64,000 nt of DNA from Flavilitoribacter sp020436695 (lineage in GTDB: Bacteria > Bacteroidota > Bacteroidia > Chitinophagales > Saprospiraceae). How positions within the stretch are numbered: position 1 is the first letter of the stretch; each line of letters begins with the position of its first letter. The notes below the pieces were generated by a model, which saw only the letters and a program-made list of their open reading frames with translations, did no database searches and was not told the DNA's origin. The stretch lies in the NCBI GenBank assembly GCA_041392665.1, contig JAWKLQ010000004.1:124001-188000 (forward strand). The letters are read 5' to 3'. Made by a program: the position numbers and the translations under genes. Shown one piece after another: positions 9,898 through 19,127 of this stretch.

Positions 9898-10401
9898 ATG
9901 AGCTTTAAAAACAGTATTTGGCTGCTCTTCTTACTGACGTTCTTCGCCTGTCGGCAAAACCACTTTTCCCAATCAGAGAAAAGTGTACAGGAGATCAAAG
10001 CAGAGGGCCCGATCAGTAATGCCGATATTATCCGTAATCCGGTGACGGCAGAAGGACCCGTCGACACAGTTAACGTCGCTAAAATGGTCTTTGAAGAAAC
10101 AACTTTTGACTTCGGACAGGTCCATGAGGGAGACATTGTAAAGCATACCTATAAATTCGTCAACACGGGGAAGGTACCGCTGTTGATCAATGATGCACGC
10201 TCCACCTGCGGCTGCACAGTGCCTACCTGGCCGGCTGAGCCGATCGAACCGGGAAAAAGCGGGGTGATCAATGTGGAGTTCAATACGGCTCACAAGGGAC
10301 GCGAGCAGAAGAAGCCTATTACTATTACGGCCAACACCTATCCGGCCAAAACAATTGTCTACCTGGAGGGATTCGTCCAATCCAGGGAGGAAACCAATTG
10401 A
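9898..10401 (+). CDS. DUF1573 lipoprotein
   Basis: The ATG at 9898 gives a 167-residue protein with a lipoprotein signal (IWLLFLLTFFAC). The mature part carries the DUF1573 core, VFEETTFDFGQVHEGDIVKHTYKF followed by STCGCTVPTWPAEPIEPGKSG, an immunoglobulin-like fold very common in Bacteroidota envelopes. Function is unknown. It precedes yajC by 34 bases and probably shares its transcript; DUF1573 next to yajC and ybbR is a recurrent arrangement in this phylum. Confidence 0.88.
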   Translation: MSFKNSIWLLFLLTFFACRQNHFSQSEKSVQEIKAEGPISNADIIRNPVTAEGPVDTVNVAKMVFEETTFDFGQVHEGDIVKHTYKFVNTGKVPLLINDARSTCGCTVPTWPAEPIEPGKSGVINVEFNTAHKGREQKKPITITANTYPAKTIVYLEGFVQSREETN

Positions 10402-10435
10402 TCCGGAGCCACAAACAACAACCAACGTTTAATTA

Positions 10436-10759
10436 ATGAATATGCACATCTTATTATTAGCTGCCGGTGATGCCGGCTGGAGCAATATGTTCTTTTTGGG
10501 AGCAATGATCCTTATTTTCTATCTATTCCTGATCCGCCCACAGGCCAAAAAACAAAAGGAACAGAAATCCTTTATGGATAGTCTGGGCAAAGATGATCAG
10601 GTAGTAACGGCCAGCGGTATCCTGGGCAAGATCACCAAGATCGAGGATGAAATCGTAACTTTGGAAGTGGGCAACAAGTCTTATATTCGCGTGACGAAAA
10701 ATGCTATTTCCAAAGAAATGACCGATGCAATTTACGGAGCGGATAAAACAACGGCTTAA
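10436..10759 (+). CDS. yajC: Preprotein translocase subunit YajC
   Basis: YajC is a small accessory subunit of the Sec holotranslocon together with SecDF. The 107-residue protein has one transmembrane helix (MFFLGAMILIFYLFLI, about residues 17-34) followed by the diagnostic RPQAKKQKEQKSFMDSL and GDQVVTASGI-like stretch (DDQVVTASGILGKITKIEDE). Two in-frame ATGs lie close together at 10436 and 10442. The end of the gene overlaps the start of the ybbR-like gene by 35 bases, pointing to translational coupling. Confidence 0.95.
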   Translation: MNMHILLLAAGDAGWSNMFFLGAMILIFYLFLIRPQAKKQKEQKSFMDSLGKDDQVVTASGILGKITKIEDEIVTLEVGNKSYIRVTKNAISKEMTDAIYGADKTTA

Positions 10760-11711
10760 TCAGATCCGGCAATTCAAGATGCGGGAGGACCAGGCTATTC
10801 TGCTCAGTTGTTTTGGAATAGCCCTGGTCTTCTGGGTACTGGTCAAGCTTTCCCAGGAATATACCAGTGCAAAACCGGTCTCCTTTTCCTATACCATGCC
10901 CGATGATCTGGCATTAGCCAATCTACCGCCCGAGGATGTCACCGCTACCCTGAAAGGTACTGGTTGGAATCTGATGTTCGAGTATCTGGCGGGCTCCAGT
11001 ATTCCCGTTCATTTTGAAATAGAGGCTACGGGGGAGTTTCGTCTGAACCGGGCTCAGATGCGAGGAGAGATCCTGGGAGCGCTGGCTTCCAAAGAACTGG
11101 ACATCACGGAGATCAACTACGATGAGATCGACCTGAGTGTTGAACCTAAAGAAAGCAAAAGAGTACCCATCCGCCATCAGGTCAACCTGGAGCTGGCCCC
11201 TGAACACCATCTTTCCGCTCCGATACTCCTGGAACCGGACAGTGTGACTATGACCGGAGCTGTTTCGGAGGTACGGTCCTATGATAGCTGGCCGACGGAT
11301 TCTATTTACCTTGAGGGCCTTAGTAAATCATTGCTGATGGAGGTGCTGCTGAAGCCGCCACCCCCACAGCTTCAGCTCGATGTGTTGCGAACGAACATGA
11401 CTTTATCGGTAGAATCCTATACCGAAAAATCACTTTTCATTCCCGTGAGCCTTAAAAATGCACCGGCAGATAGCTTAAAAGTTTTTCCGGATAAGATCAA
11501 GATCAGTTTTGTTGTCGGACTAAGCCGGTACGATTCTGTACACTATACCGACTTTAAATTGGAGGCGGATCTGAAAGCCGCCTCTCTGGAGAAAGGTAAA
11601 AATACAGTACCGGTGAGACTGGTAAAGGCGCCGGGATCTGTGAAGAACGTATTATTATCGCGGAACTCGGTAGAGTTTTTTATTCTTAAGCCGAACGAAG
11701 CTGTGAAGTGA
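10725..11711 (+). CDS. YbbR-like domain protein, membrane anchored
   Basis: A 328-residue protein with one N-terminal membrane helix (ILLSCFGIALVFWVLVKLS, residues 24-42) and then repeated YbbR-type beta modules (SVSFSYTMPDDLALANLPPEDVTATLKGTGW; PILLEPDSVTMTGAVSEVRSYD). In Firmicutes a YbbR protein, CdaR, regulates the diadenylate cyclase CdaA; no cyclase gene lies next to this one, so that role is not supported here. The gene starts inside yajC (35-base overlap), which decides the ATG at 10725, and it ends the DUF1573-yajC-ybbR operon. Confidence 0.8.
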   Translation: MQFTERIKQRLNQIRQFKMREDQAILLSCFGIALVFWVLVKLSQEYTSAKPVSFSYTMPDDLALANLPPEDVTATLKGTGWNLMFEYLAGSSIPVHFEIEATGEFRLNRAQMRGEILGALASKELDITEINYDEIDLSVEPKESKRVPIRHQVNLELAPEHHLSAPILLEPDSVTMTGAVSEVRSYDSWPTDSIYLEGLSKSLLMEVLLKPPPPQLQLDVLRTNMTLSVESYTEKSLFIPVSLKNAPADSLKVFPDKIKISFVVGLSRYDSVHYTDFKLEADLKAASLEKGKNTVPVRLVKAPGSVKNVLLSRNSVEFFILKPNEAVK

Positions 11712-11783
11712 CTTTCTGGTTTTTATTTTTGAATAACACTACGGATCAGCTAAAACCGATGTTTGCCGAAAACCGGCCATTGT

Positions 11784-11826
11784 AAATAAAAAAACTACCC
11801 CGAGCATCGTAGGGATGACGGGGTAG
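11784..11826 (-). terminator. Intrinsic terminator for a leftward transcript
   Basis: A perfect 8-bp stem, CTACCCCG (11795-11802) with CGGGGTAG (11819-11826), is followed on the reverse strand by a U-rich tract (the bases at 11784-11794 are almost all A or T). The rightward side has no T-run, so it serves the reverse strand. No leftward gene lies upstream of it in the 462-base gap 11712-12173; see the finding on a possible small RNA. Confidence 0.65.
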
Positions 11827-12173
11827 TCCACACACTATGAGAACACCCATTTTTCTTTGCGATCCGCTACCGGACCGGCTTTGATATTAAAGACGCCTTT
11901 TTTTTGCAAAAGTTATAGTTGGACTTGTTATAGTTTTTAACACTTTTGTTTGATAATGAATAATATGCTGATTTTGAGTCATTTGTAGTCGTGAAAAGGC
12001 GTTGTTAAAAAAATTAAGGATTCGAAAACCTGTCCGAAAGCCAATAAGATGTTGCTACTTTGCCATAAATGACCGTGGGAATTTTAATTTGGAGGCCTTG
12101 CATGACTATTTTCGTATCTTCCATACTTGAATTTTAATTGCCCCACAGTCTCTGAAGTATAAAATCAACCAAC

Positions 12174-14144
12174 TTGATCACGCAGAAAAGTGTACAGGAG
12201 ATCCTTGAAACCGTAAAGGTGGAGGAGATCATTCAGGATTACGTCAGCCTGAAGCGACGCGGGGTGAACATGATCGGTCTTTGTCCTTTTCACAGTGAAA
12301 AAACGCCTTCTTTTATCGTTTCACCGGCCAAGAACATTTTCAAGTGTTTCGGATGCGGCCAATCCGGAGATGCGGTGAAATTCCTGATGGAACACGAACA
12401 GCTGACCTTTCCGGAGGCACTTCAACATATTGCCCGTAAATACAACATAGAGATTGAAGAAACCGCTCCGAGCCCCGAGGCTATGGCCCAGCAGCAGGCC
12501 GAAGAAAGTCTTTTTATCCTTAATGAATACGCCAAGAACTACTATGCCGATCAGTTGTTCAATACCGATCTGGGTAAAGGGGTAGGATTGAGCTATTTCA
12601 AAAGTCGCGGTTTTCGGGAAGCAACCATTAAGAAATTTGGACTGGGGTTTGCACCTGAAGGGAAGGATGCCTTTACCGCAAAAGCCGTATCGGAAGGTTT
12701 TCAGATCGAGACACTCCGCAATGTGGGGCTCACCAGTAAATATGATCGTGATTTTTTTCGTAACCGTGTTATGTTTACGATTCATAACCTTTCCGGAAAA
12801 GTCATTGGTTTCGGCGGACGGATATTGCAAAAGGACATCAAGGCTCCTAAGTATATCAACACCCCGGAGACGGAGATCTATAATAAAAGTAAGGTGCTGT
12901 ACGGCATCTTTTTTGCCAAGCAGTCTATCCGTAAAAATGATGAATGTATTCTGGTGGAGGGGTACACGGATGTGATCTCCCTGCACCAGGCCGGCATAGA
13001 GAATGTTGTCGCCTCTTCGGGGACGTCTCTGACTAAAGATCAGATCAGGCTTATCAAGCGTTACACCCCCAATGTGAAGATCATTTACGATGGGGATATG
13101 GCCGGTGTAAAAGCAGCATTGCGTGGGCTCGATCTGCTGTTGGAACAGGATCTCAACGTCAAGGTGGTAACTTTACCCGAAGGGGAAGATCCCGATTCTT
13201 ATCTTCAATCTGTCGGGGCTTCTGCTTTCCAGACTTATATTGATCAGCAGGCCAAGGATTTTATCCTTTTCAAGACCGACCTTTTGCTCAAAGATATCGG
13301 CAATGATCCGGTGAAGAAAACCCATGTGATCAAGGATATCGTCAGCAGTATCGGTTTGATTCCCGACCCGATCAAGCGGTCGATCTATATTAAGGAATGC
13401 GCCCGTCTGGTGGACGTGGAGGAGCAGCTTTTAATCAACGAATCCAATAAGATCCTGGCCAAGCAGGTAACCCAGCAGCGTAATGAAGAAGCTAAGCATA
13501 CGGTCTGGAAAGAGGAAGGGGAAGCACTGGCCAAACATCTGGAACAGCCGTTAAGTCCGCAGCAGGAAGCGACCCCTAAGGTCATCGGTGATGAATTTCA
13601 GGAAAAGGCCGTGGTGCGCATACTGATATTGTTTGCCGGAGAGACTTTTGATAAAGAGGAAAAGTTGACGGTGGCAGAATTTATCTTGAGTGGTTTGGAG
13701 GATATGATCAGCGTAATCGATAATAAGCGCTACAAATCTATTTTTGAAGACAGTATCAAAAGCTTGCTGGACGGTAAAAAGATCACTACGGCCTACTTTA
13801 CACAGCATGATGATCCCGAGATTCGGCAAATGGCGCTCGATTTTTCCATTTCTCCTTACGAGTACAGTGAAAATTGGGAGAAAATGCACGATATCATCCT
13901 GACCACGCAGCCGATGCCGGAACAAAATTTCAACCGGGAGACCATAGAAACCCTGAAAAGATTTAGATTGCGGAAAATTCAGCGGATGCTTGATAAAGTG
14001 GATCAGAAGATCAGAGCATTACAGGAAAAGGATATGAATGATCCCAAGATCATTGTCCAGATCCGGCTGAAAACGAAACTGAAACAAATGCATCTGGAAT
14101 TGTCCAAAGAAGTAGGCATGTTTGGCTCTACAGGAAGGTTGTGA
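12174..14144 (+). CDS. dnaG: DNA primase DnaG
   Basis: Makes RNA primers for chromosome replication and binds the DnaB helicase. The N-terminal zinc domain is complete: CPFH at 37-40 with FKCFGCG at 57-62 (Cys37, His40, Cys58, Cys61). The catalytic TOPRIM follows (ILVEGYTDVISLHQAG, GTSLT, IIYDGDMAGVKAALRG, GEDPDS). The C-terminal helical part would bind DnaB. The start is a TTG at 12174, chosen because ITQKSVQEIL is the expected opening of Bacteroidota primases and no ATG precedes it. A 462-base gap lies upstream. At 656 residues it has the usual length. Confidence 0.96.
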   Translation: MITQKSVQEILETVKVEEIIQDYVSLKRRGVNMIGLCPFHSEKTPSFIVSPAKNIFKCFGCGQSGDAVKFLMEHEQLTFPEALQHIARKYNIEIEETAPSPEAMAQQQAEESLFILNEYAKNYYADQLFNTDLGKGVGLSYFKSRGFREATIKKFGLGFAPEGKDAFTAKAVSEGFQIETLRNVGLTSKYDRDFFRNRVMFTIHNLSGKVIGFGGRILQKDIKAPKYINTPETEIYNKSKVLYGIFFAKQSIRKNDECILVEGYTDVISLHQAGIENVVASSGTSLTKDQIRLIKRYTPNVKIIYDGDMAGVKAALRGLDLLLEQDLNVKVVTLPEGEDPDSYLQSVGASAFQTYIDQQAKDFILFKTDLLLKDIGNDPVKKTHVIKDIVSSIGLIPDPIKRSIYIKECARLVDVEEQLLINESNKILAKQVTQQRNEEAKHTVWKEEGEALAKHLEQPLSPQQEATPKVIGDEFQEKAVVRILILFAGETFDKEEKLTVAEFILSGLEDMISVIDNKRYKSIFEDSIKSLLDGKKITTAYFTQHDDPEIRQMALDFSISPYEYSENWEKMHDIILTTQPMPEQNFNRETIETLKRFRLRKIQRMLDKVDQKIRALQEKDMNDPKIIVQIRLKTKLKQMHLELSKEVGMFGSTGRL

Positions 14145-14179
14145 TGTATTCCGGGCAAATCAGATGAAAAAAAACTACC

Positions 14180-14485
14180 ATGATCAATTTTTTGAAGAAA
14201 CTATTTGGCGGTGGCCCGGACCTAAAGGAAATAATCAGCCGGAACGCAATGATTATCGACGTGAGAACTCCCGAAGAATTTCGTCGCGGTCATGTGAAGG
14301 GTTCCGTGAATATTCCATTGAACAGCCTGCACGGCAATATTAAAAAGCTGCAGAAAAAAAAGGTCCCGATCATTACCTGTTGTGCTTCGGGCCGGCGAAG
14401 CGGCATTGCTGCCAAGCAACTGGAACAAGTAGGGATCGAGGCCTACAACGGAGGTCCGTGGACGAGAGTTCGGGGCTATTTTTAA
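14180..14485 (+). CDS. Single-domain rhodanese-like protein
   Basis: A 101-residue sulfurtransferase-like domain with the family strands MIIDVRTPEEFRRGHVKGSVNIPL and the active-site loop CCASGRRSG, where Cys68 would carry the persulfide. There is no signal peptide, although the first residues MINFLKKLFGGG are amphipathic. It sits 35 bases after dnaG and 26 bases before the BioD-like gene. Small rhodaneses of this kind deliver sulfur or act in redox and phosphatase-like roles; which one cannot be told. Confidence 0.85.
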   Translation: MINFLKKLFGGGPDLKEIISRNAMIIDVRTPEEFRRGHVKGSVNIPLNSLHGNIKKLQKKKVPIITCCASGRRSGIAAKQLEQVGIEAYNGGPWTRVRGYF

Positions 14486-14511
14486 ACCTGTTCATTGTCG
14501 AAGCATAATCC

Positions 14512-15639
14512 ATGGCAAAAAATATTTACGTCGCGGCAACCAGCCAACACGTAGGCAAAACGACCTCTACGCTGGGACTGGTGGCGGTTCTGCAGCAGAA
14601 AGGCATCAATGTAGGTTATTGTAAACCGGTGGGCCAGCAGTTTGTAGATCTGGGAGATCTTAAAGTGGACAAGGATGCTCTGCTATTTGCCAGAACGATG
14701 AATTTCGAACTGGTCCCGGAGATCCACAGTCCGGTTATTCTGGGGAAAGGTGCAACGACTGCCTTCCTGGATCAACCCGATGAATTTGACTTTCCGCAAC
14801 GCATTTATAAAGCTTCGGGTGTATTGGAAAAGGCGCACGACCTTGTGATCTATGAAGGTACCGGGCACCCGGGAGTTGGAAGTGTAGTCAACCTTTCCAA
14901 CGCCCGTGTAGCCAGTATGCTGAATGCATCCGTAGTGATGGTTGTAGAAGGAGGGATCGGAAGTACCATTGACCGACTAAATCTGAGTATTGCTCTTTTT
15001 AGGAAAGCCCAGGTCCCGATTATCGGAGTTATCGTCAATAAAGTGTTGCCGGATAAGATCGATAAGGTAAGAAAATACGTCGGGCAGTGGCTGGAAAGTA
15101 GAGGAATGCCTTTATTGGGGGTTTTGCCTTACCAAAAAAGCCTTTCCAATCCCATCATGGAAACTATCATTGATACCGTCAATGGTCAGGTACTAATGAA
15201 CGAGGAATATCTGGATAACCGGATAGAGGGGATTATTGCCGGTTCACTGGTTGAGAGCCATGATTTCCAGACCGAACGCGATCTTTTGCTGGTTTCCAGC
15301 GGCAGAAGACTTTGCGAAGCCATAGATGCTATTGAAGAAAGCATGCATAAGATCAACAAGCCGGATGAATGTCCGTTGGCTGGGGTGATCATTACCGGTG
15401 ATGGAAAATTGAACGGTCAGCCCTTTGATGAGATCGTTTGTACGGAATACCTGAGTCGGCATCGTATCCCCGTCATTTCGACCCATTTGGATACTTACGG
15501 CTCGGCCGTCAAGATCAGCGGCATTGAGGTGAAGATCAATACCCGTACGCCCTGGAAAGTCACCCAGGCCAATGAACTTATCCGGAAGCACATCAATCTG
15601 GAGCCCATCATCAGCAGAGTAGGTACGGGCCCTGTCTGA
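14512..15639 (+). CDS. P-loop protein with BioD-like ATPase and DRTGG domain
   Basis: The N-terminal half is a dethiobiotin-synthetase/CobQ-like P-loop NTPase: MAKNIYVAATSQHVGKTTSTLGLV (P-loop around residues 10-18), GYCKPVGQQF, and YEGTGHPGVGSVVNLSNARVASML. The C-terminal half (LAGVIITGDGKLNGQPFDEIVCTEYLSRHRIPVISTHLDTYGSAVKIS) is a DRTGG domain, as in the N-terminal regulatory region of long phosphotransacetylases and in CBS-linked proteins. The acetyltransferase part is absent, so this is not Pta itself. It is a stand-alone version (375 residues) found widely in Bacteroidota and without an established function. Confidence 0.75.
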   Translation: MAKNIYVAATSQHVGKTTSTLGLVAVLQQKGINVGYCKPVGQQFVDLGDLKVDKDALLFARTMNFELVPEIHSPVILGKGATTAFLDQPDEFDFPQRIYKASGVLEKAHDLVIYEGTGHPGVGSVVNLSNARVASMLNASVVMVVEGGIGSTIDRLNLSIALFRKAQVPIIGVIVNKVLPDKIDKVRKYVGQWLESRGMPLLGVLPYQKSLSNPIMETIIDTVNGQVLMNEEYLDNRIEGIIAGSLVESHDFQTERDLLLVSSGRRLCEAIDAIEESMHKINKPDECPLAGVIITGDGKLNGQPFDEIVCTEYLSRHRIPVISTHLDTYGSAVKISGIEVKINTRTPWKVTQANELIRKHINLEPIISRVGTGPV

Positions 15640-15692
15640 TAACCGGATAGCTGTCAACCTGGATCATTATAGCCTAAAAATCGCACTGTTTC

Positions 15693-16637
15693 ATGAAAGC
15701 CATTGACGAGACGAGATTTGAATTTCCCGGACAAACCTCATTTTACCGTGGAAAAGTAAGGGATGTGTATACCATTGGAGACCGCCTGGTGATGGTCGCT
15801 TCCGACCGGATCTCTGCTTTTGATTATATTTTGCCGCGCCCTATTCCCTTTAAGGGGCAGGTGCTCAATCAGGTGGCCACCTACTTTTTGAACGCCACCC
15901 GGGACATCGCTCCCAACTGGTTGTTGGCCAGCCCCGATCCAAACGTAGCAGTTGGCATCGCCTGTGCCCCCTTTCGGGTAGAAATGGTGATCAGGGCCTA
16001 TCTTGTCGGACACGCATGGCGCGAATACAAAGCTGGAAAACGCACGCTCTGCGGCGTCGCCATGCCCGATGGGATGAAGGAGAATGACCCGTTCCCGGAA
16101 CCGATCATCACTCCGGCTACCAAAGCAGAAGAGGGACACGACGAAGATATTTCCCGGGAAGAGATCATCGGCCAGGGTATCGTTTCCGAGCAGGACTATG
16201 TACAATTGGAAGTCTATACTCGTGCGCTCTTTAAAAGAGGGACCGAAATGGCCGCCAGGCAGGGCCTGATCCTGGTAGATACCAAGTATGAGTTTGGTAA
16301 AAAAGACGGTAAGATCTACGTGATCGATGAGATCCATACTCCCGACAGCTCCAGGTATTTTTATGCCGAAGGCTACCAGGAACGCCAGCGTAAAGGAGAA
16401 CGCCAGAAACATCTGTCCAAGGAATTCGTTCGTGATTGGCTGATGGCGAATGGTTTTCAGGGTAAGGAAGGACAGCTGATGCCTTCCATGCCGGATGAAC
16501 TGGTGGAAGAGATCACCAATCGTTATGTAGAATTGTACGAAAGGATTACCGGGCGGGAATTTGTGAAGGCACCTGTAAGTAATATCAGTCAAAGGATAGA
16601 AGACAACGTACTGGCCTGGTTATCCGCCAATCCCTGA
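15693..16637 (+). CDS. purC: Phosphoribosylaminoimidazole-succinocarboxamide synthase
   Basis: Joins aspartate to CAIR with ATP in purine biosynthesis. At 314 residues it is the longer, yeast-like form. Signatures are YRGKVRDVYTIGDRLVMVASDRISAFD at the start, EMVIRAYLVGHAWREYKAGKRTLCG (SAICAR synthetase signature 1-like) and the motif VDTKYEFGKKDGKIYVIDEIHTPDSSRY around residues 190-220. The ATG at 15693 leaves a 53-base gap after the preceding gene. Confidence 0.95.
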   Translation: MKAIDETRFEFPGQTSFYRGKVRDVYTIGDRLVMVASDRISAFDYILPRPIPFKGQVLNQVATYFLNATRDIAPNWLLASPDPNVAVGIACAPFRVEMVIRAYLVGHAWREYKAGKRTLCGVAMPDGMKENDPFPEPIITPATKAEEGHDEDISREEIIGQGIVSEQDYVQLEVYTRALFKRGTEMAARQGLILVDTKYEFGKKDGKIYVIDEIHTPDSSRYFYAEGYQERQRKGERQKHLSKEFVRDWLMANGFQGKEGQLMPSMPDELVEEITNRYVELYERITGREFVKAPVSNISQRIEDNVLAWLSANP

Positions 16638-16752
16638 TGCCGCATAAAGAGGAGAACGGTTGCTGTAGTGATAGTTCCAAATTCTCAATGATAATAGTGA
16701 CTGCTGACTGTACCTGTCTGAAGTTACACTGATCTATATAATATAAGCTATC

Positions 16753-17814
16753 ATGAAAAACCAACACCTATTACTCGGGACCATCGTCCTGTTGCTGGCG
16801 ACAGCCTGCCGGAATTCCTCACAAAATACCTCCGATCAGGAGCAGACATCCGACACGGAAACATCGGCCGAAACCATGTACGCCACAACCGGTTCTATCA
16901 ACCGCATGAGCCCCAAACTCAATGCATTGCTACCGGAAGATGCTCAGTTGGAGATCCTGGCCGAAGGCTTCGAATGGTCGGAAGGCCCGCTATGGCTGGA
17001 AGACCAGCAGGTGGTCATTTTTTGCGACATTCCCAATAACCGGATCAATAGCTGGAAAGAGGGCGATAAAAGTGCAGGTGTCTATCTGGAGCCTTCCGGA
17101 TATACGGGCACCGTGGAAAGGGGAGGAGAGACTGGCAGTAACGGCCTTTTGTTAAATCCGGAAGGAAAACTGGTTTTGTGTCAGCACGGCGACCGGCGCA
17201 TGGCCTTAATGGATGCCCCACTGGACGCTCCAATGCCCAAATTCGTTACCATTGCTGACAACTGGCAGGGCAAAAAACTGAACAGCCCGAACGATGCCGC
17301 CTACCATTCAAATGGTTCTCTATACTTTACCGACCCGCCCTATGGCCTGGAATTCAACATGGAAGACCCGGCTAAGGAACTGAAGTTTCAGGGCGTTTAT
17401 CGGGTAAAACCCAACGGAGAGATCAGTTTGATGACCGACCAGGTCACCCGCCCGAACGGCATTGCTTTTTCTCCGGATGGCAAAACGGCCTATGTCGCCA
17501 GCTCCGATCCGGAAAAAGCCATCTGGATGGCCTATGAAGTGAATGAAGACGGCGATTTTGTAAACGGTCGGGTATTCCTCGATGTGACGGATCAGGTAGA
17601 TAAGATGCCTGGCCTGCCGGACGGACTTAAAGTAGACAACAAGGGCAATCTCTTTGCTACCGGGCCGGGTGGTGTATATATCATTTCTCCGGAAGGTGAA
17701 ATTCTGGGTCTGGTAAACACTGGCCAGGCGACCGCTAACTGTGCTTTCAACAGCGATCAAAGCGAACTCTACATTACTGCAGATATGTATTTGATGCGGC
17801 TGAAGTTAAGGTGA
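16753..17814 (+). CDS. SMP-30/gluconolactonase-like lipoprotein
   Basis: A six-bladed propeller hydrolase of the SMP-30/gluconolactonase/LRE family. The N-terminus has a lipobox (IVLLLATAC). The mature protein shows EGFEWSEGPLWLEDQQVVIFCDIPNNRI (metal-binding Glu in EGP), ETGSNGLLLNPEGKL, NSPNDAAYHSNGSLYFTDPPYGL (Asn and Asp ligands) and TRPNGIAFSPDGKTAYV. Such enzymes open sugar lactones to aldonic acids in the periplasm. A sugar-acid dehydratase and a ketodeoxy-acid dehydratase-like gene lie 1.5-5 kb to the right, which suggests, without proving, a shared oxidative sugar route. Confidence 0.82.
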   Translation: MKNQHLLLGTIVLLLATACRNSSQNTSDQEQTSDTETSAETMYATTGSINRMSPKLNALLPEDAQLEILAEGFEWSEGPLWLEDQQVVIFCDIPNNRINSWKEGDKSAGVYLEPSGYTGTVERGGETGSNGLLLNPEGKLVLCQHGDRRMALMDAPLDAPMPKFVTIADNWQGKKLNSPNDAAYHSNGSLYFTDPPYGLEFNMEDPAKELKFQGVYRVKPNGEISLMTDQVTRPNGIAFSPDGKTAYVASSDPEKAIWMAYEVNEDGDFVNGRVFLDVTDQVDKMPGLPDGLKVDNKGNLFATGPGGVYIISPEGEILGLVNTGQATANCAFNSDQSELYITADMYLMRLKLR

Positions 17815-17837
17815 GAAAAACCAGGTATAAGGATAGC

Positions 17838-17873
17838 CTGTTGCCGGTTGGTCAACTGACCAACCGGCAACAG
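17838..17873. terminator. Perfect 36-nt hairpin between convergent genes
   Basis: A perfect inverted repeat with 17-bp arms: CTGTTGCCGGTTGGTCA, a 2-base centre, and its complement. It lies between the lactonase-like gene and the convergent BaiN-like gene and is followed by two more partial copies of its arm sequence (CAACCGGCAAC-like, 17874-17893). Neither side has a strong T-run, so it may act as a bidirectional barrier or RNA-stabilising hairpin rather than a classic intrinsic terminator. Confidence 0.55.
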
Positions 17874-17903
17874 AACAACCGGCAACCGGCAACGTCTAAT
17901 ACC

Positions 17904-19121
17904 TCATTCTCCCATCGCCTCACCGGCAATCCATCCTCCCGTCCAGGCTGCCTGGAAATTGAATCCGCCGGTAATCGCATCAATGTCAAGCACTTCGCCG
18001 GCCAGAAATAAGCCCGGAAGTAGTTTGCTTTCAAAGCGTTTGAAATTGACTTCTTTCAGATCAATGCCACCGGCAGTGACGAACTCTTCCTTGAACGTAC
18101 TTTTGCCTTTCACTTCAAAAACCGACTGACACAATTGCTCACACAGGCGATGGAGCTGTTTTTTGCTGAGGTCCGCCCAGCGTTGTTCCGGGGATATACC
18201 GGCGGAGAAAACGAATTTTTGCCACAGCCGATTGGGAAGGGGAATGCTTTGCGGCGAGCGGGTGGCTATGACCTTATGAATATGCTCTTCCTTGATCTCC
18301 AACAGATCCGTTCTGGTTTGATCGTAAGTTTGACAAAGCCAGTTTACCTGTAGGGTGAAATGATGATCAACTTCTGCCAATTCCCGTGCACCCCAGGCCG
18401 AAAGGCGCAATACGCCGGGCCCGCTCAACCCCCAATGGGTAATGAGTAGCGGGCCCGATGCCTCCAGCTTGAAGGCGGGTATTTTTAACTCGGCCAGTGG
18501 TACGGAAATTCCCGGCAGATCACTGATGCGTTCATCTTTGATATTGAAAGTAAACAGGGACGGTACCGGCGGAACGATATGGTGGCCCAGTGCTTTCAGC
18601 GCATCCCAGATACGCGGATTACTACCGGTAGCCAAGAGGAGACGATCTGCCCGGAAATTACCTTTTGAGGTGGTTACGGTCCAGGCACCACCGGTTTCTG
18701 TAGGTGGCTCAATATGATCCACTCTGGTCTGATAATGAATAATAACGCCGGCTTTTTTTGCACTGTCCAGCAGGCAGTCTACTATCGTTTGAGAATTGTC
18801 GGTGACCGGGAACATACGGCCATCCTCTTCTATCTTCGTCTCCACGCCACGCTGGTCAAACCAGTCTACCGTATCACCACAGGCAAACCGGTTGAAAGGC
18901 CCCAGCAGTTCCCGGCTTCCACGCGGATAGTGTTTGACAAGTTCACGCGCTGTCCAGCACGCATGTGTCACATTACAGCGACCTCCACCGGATATGCGGA
19001 CTTTACCCAATGCTTCCTTGCCTCTTTCCAGAATGAGCACTTCAATTTCCTGGTACAATTCAGCACAACGGACAGCAGCAAAAAAACCGGCTGCTCCACC
19101 TCCAATTACAATGACTCTCAA
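17904..19121 (-). CDS. BaiN/HI0933-family FAD-dependent oxidoreductase
   Basis: The protein (405 residues) opens with a dinucleotide fold, RVIVIGGGAAGFFAAVRCAEL, then ISGGGRCNVTHACW and LLLATGSNPRIWDALKALGHHIV, and closes with VTAGGIDLKEVNFKRFESKLLPGLFLAGEVLDIDAITGGFNFQAAWTGGWIAGEAMG, the signature end of the YhiN/HI0933/BaiN family. Its physiological substrate is not established for the family; BaiN itself reduces bile-acid intermediates. The start is a TTG at 19121 because the dinucleotide fold needs the full N-terminus. It is 6 bases downstream of the FAH-family gene and probably co-transcribed. Confidence 0.88.
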   Translation of the reverse strand: MRVIVIGGGAAGFFAAVRCAELYQEIEVLILERGKEALGKVRISGGGRCNVTHACWTARELVKHYPRGSRELLGPFNRFACGDTVDWFDQRGVETKIEEDGRMFPVTDNSQTIVDCLLDSAKKAGVIIHYQTRVDHIEPPTETGGAWTVTTSKGNFRADRLLLATGSNPRIWDALKALGHHIVPPVPSLFTFNIKDERISDLPGISVPLAELKIPAFKLEASGPLLITHWGLSGPGVLRLSAWGARELAEVDHHFTLQVNWLCQTYDQTRTDLLEIKEEHIHKVIATRSPQSIPLPNRLWQKFVFSAGISPEQRWADLSKKQLHRLCEQLCQSVFEVKGKSTFKEEFVTAGGIDLKEVNFKRFESKLLPGLFLAGEVLDIDAITGGFNFQAAWTGGWIAGEAMGE

Positions 19122-19127
19122 TACCTT

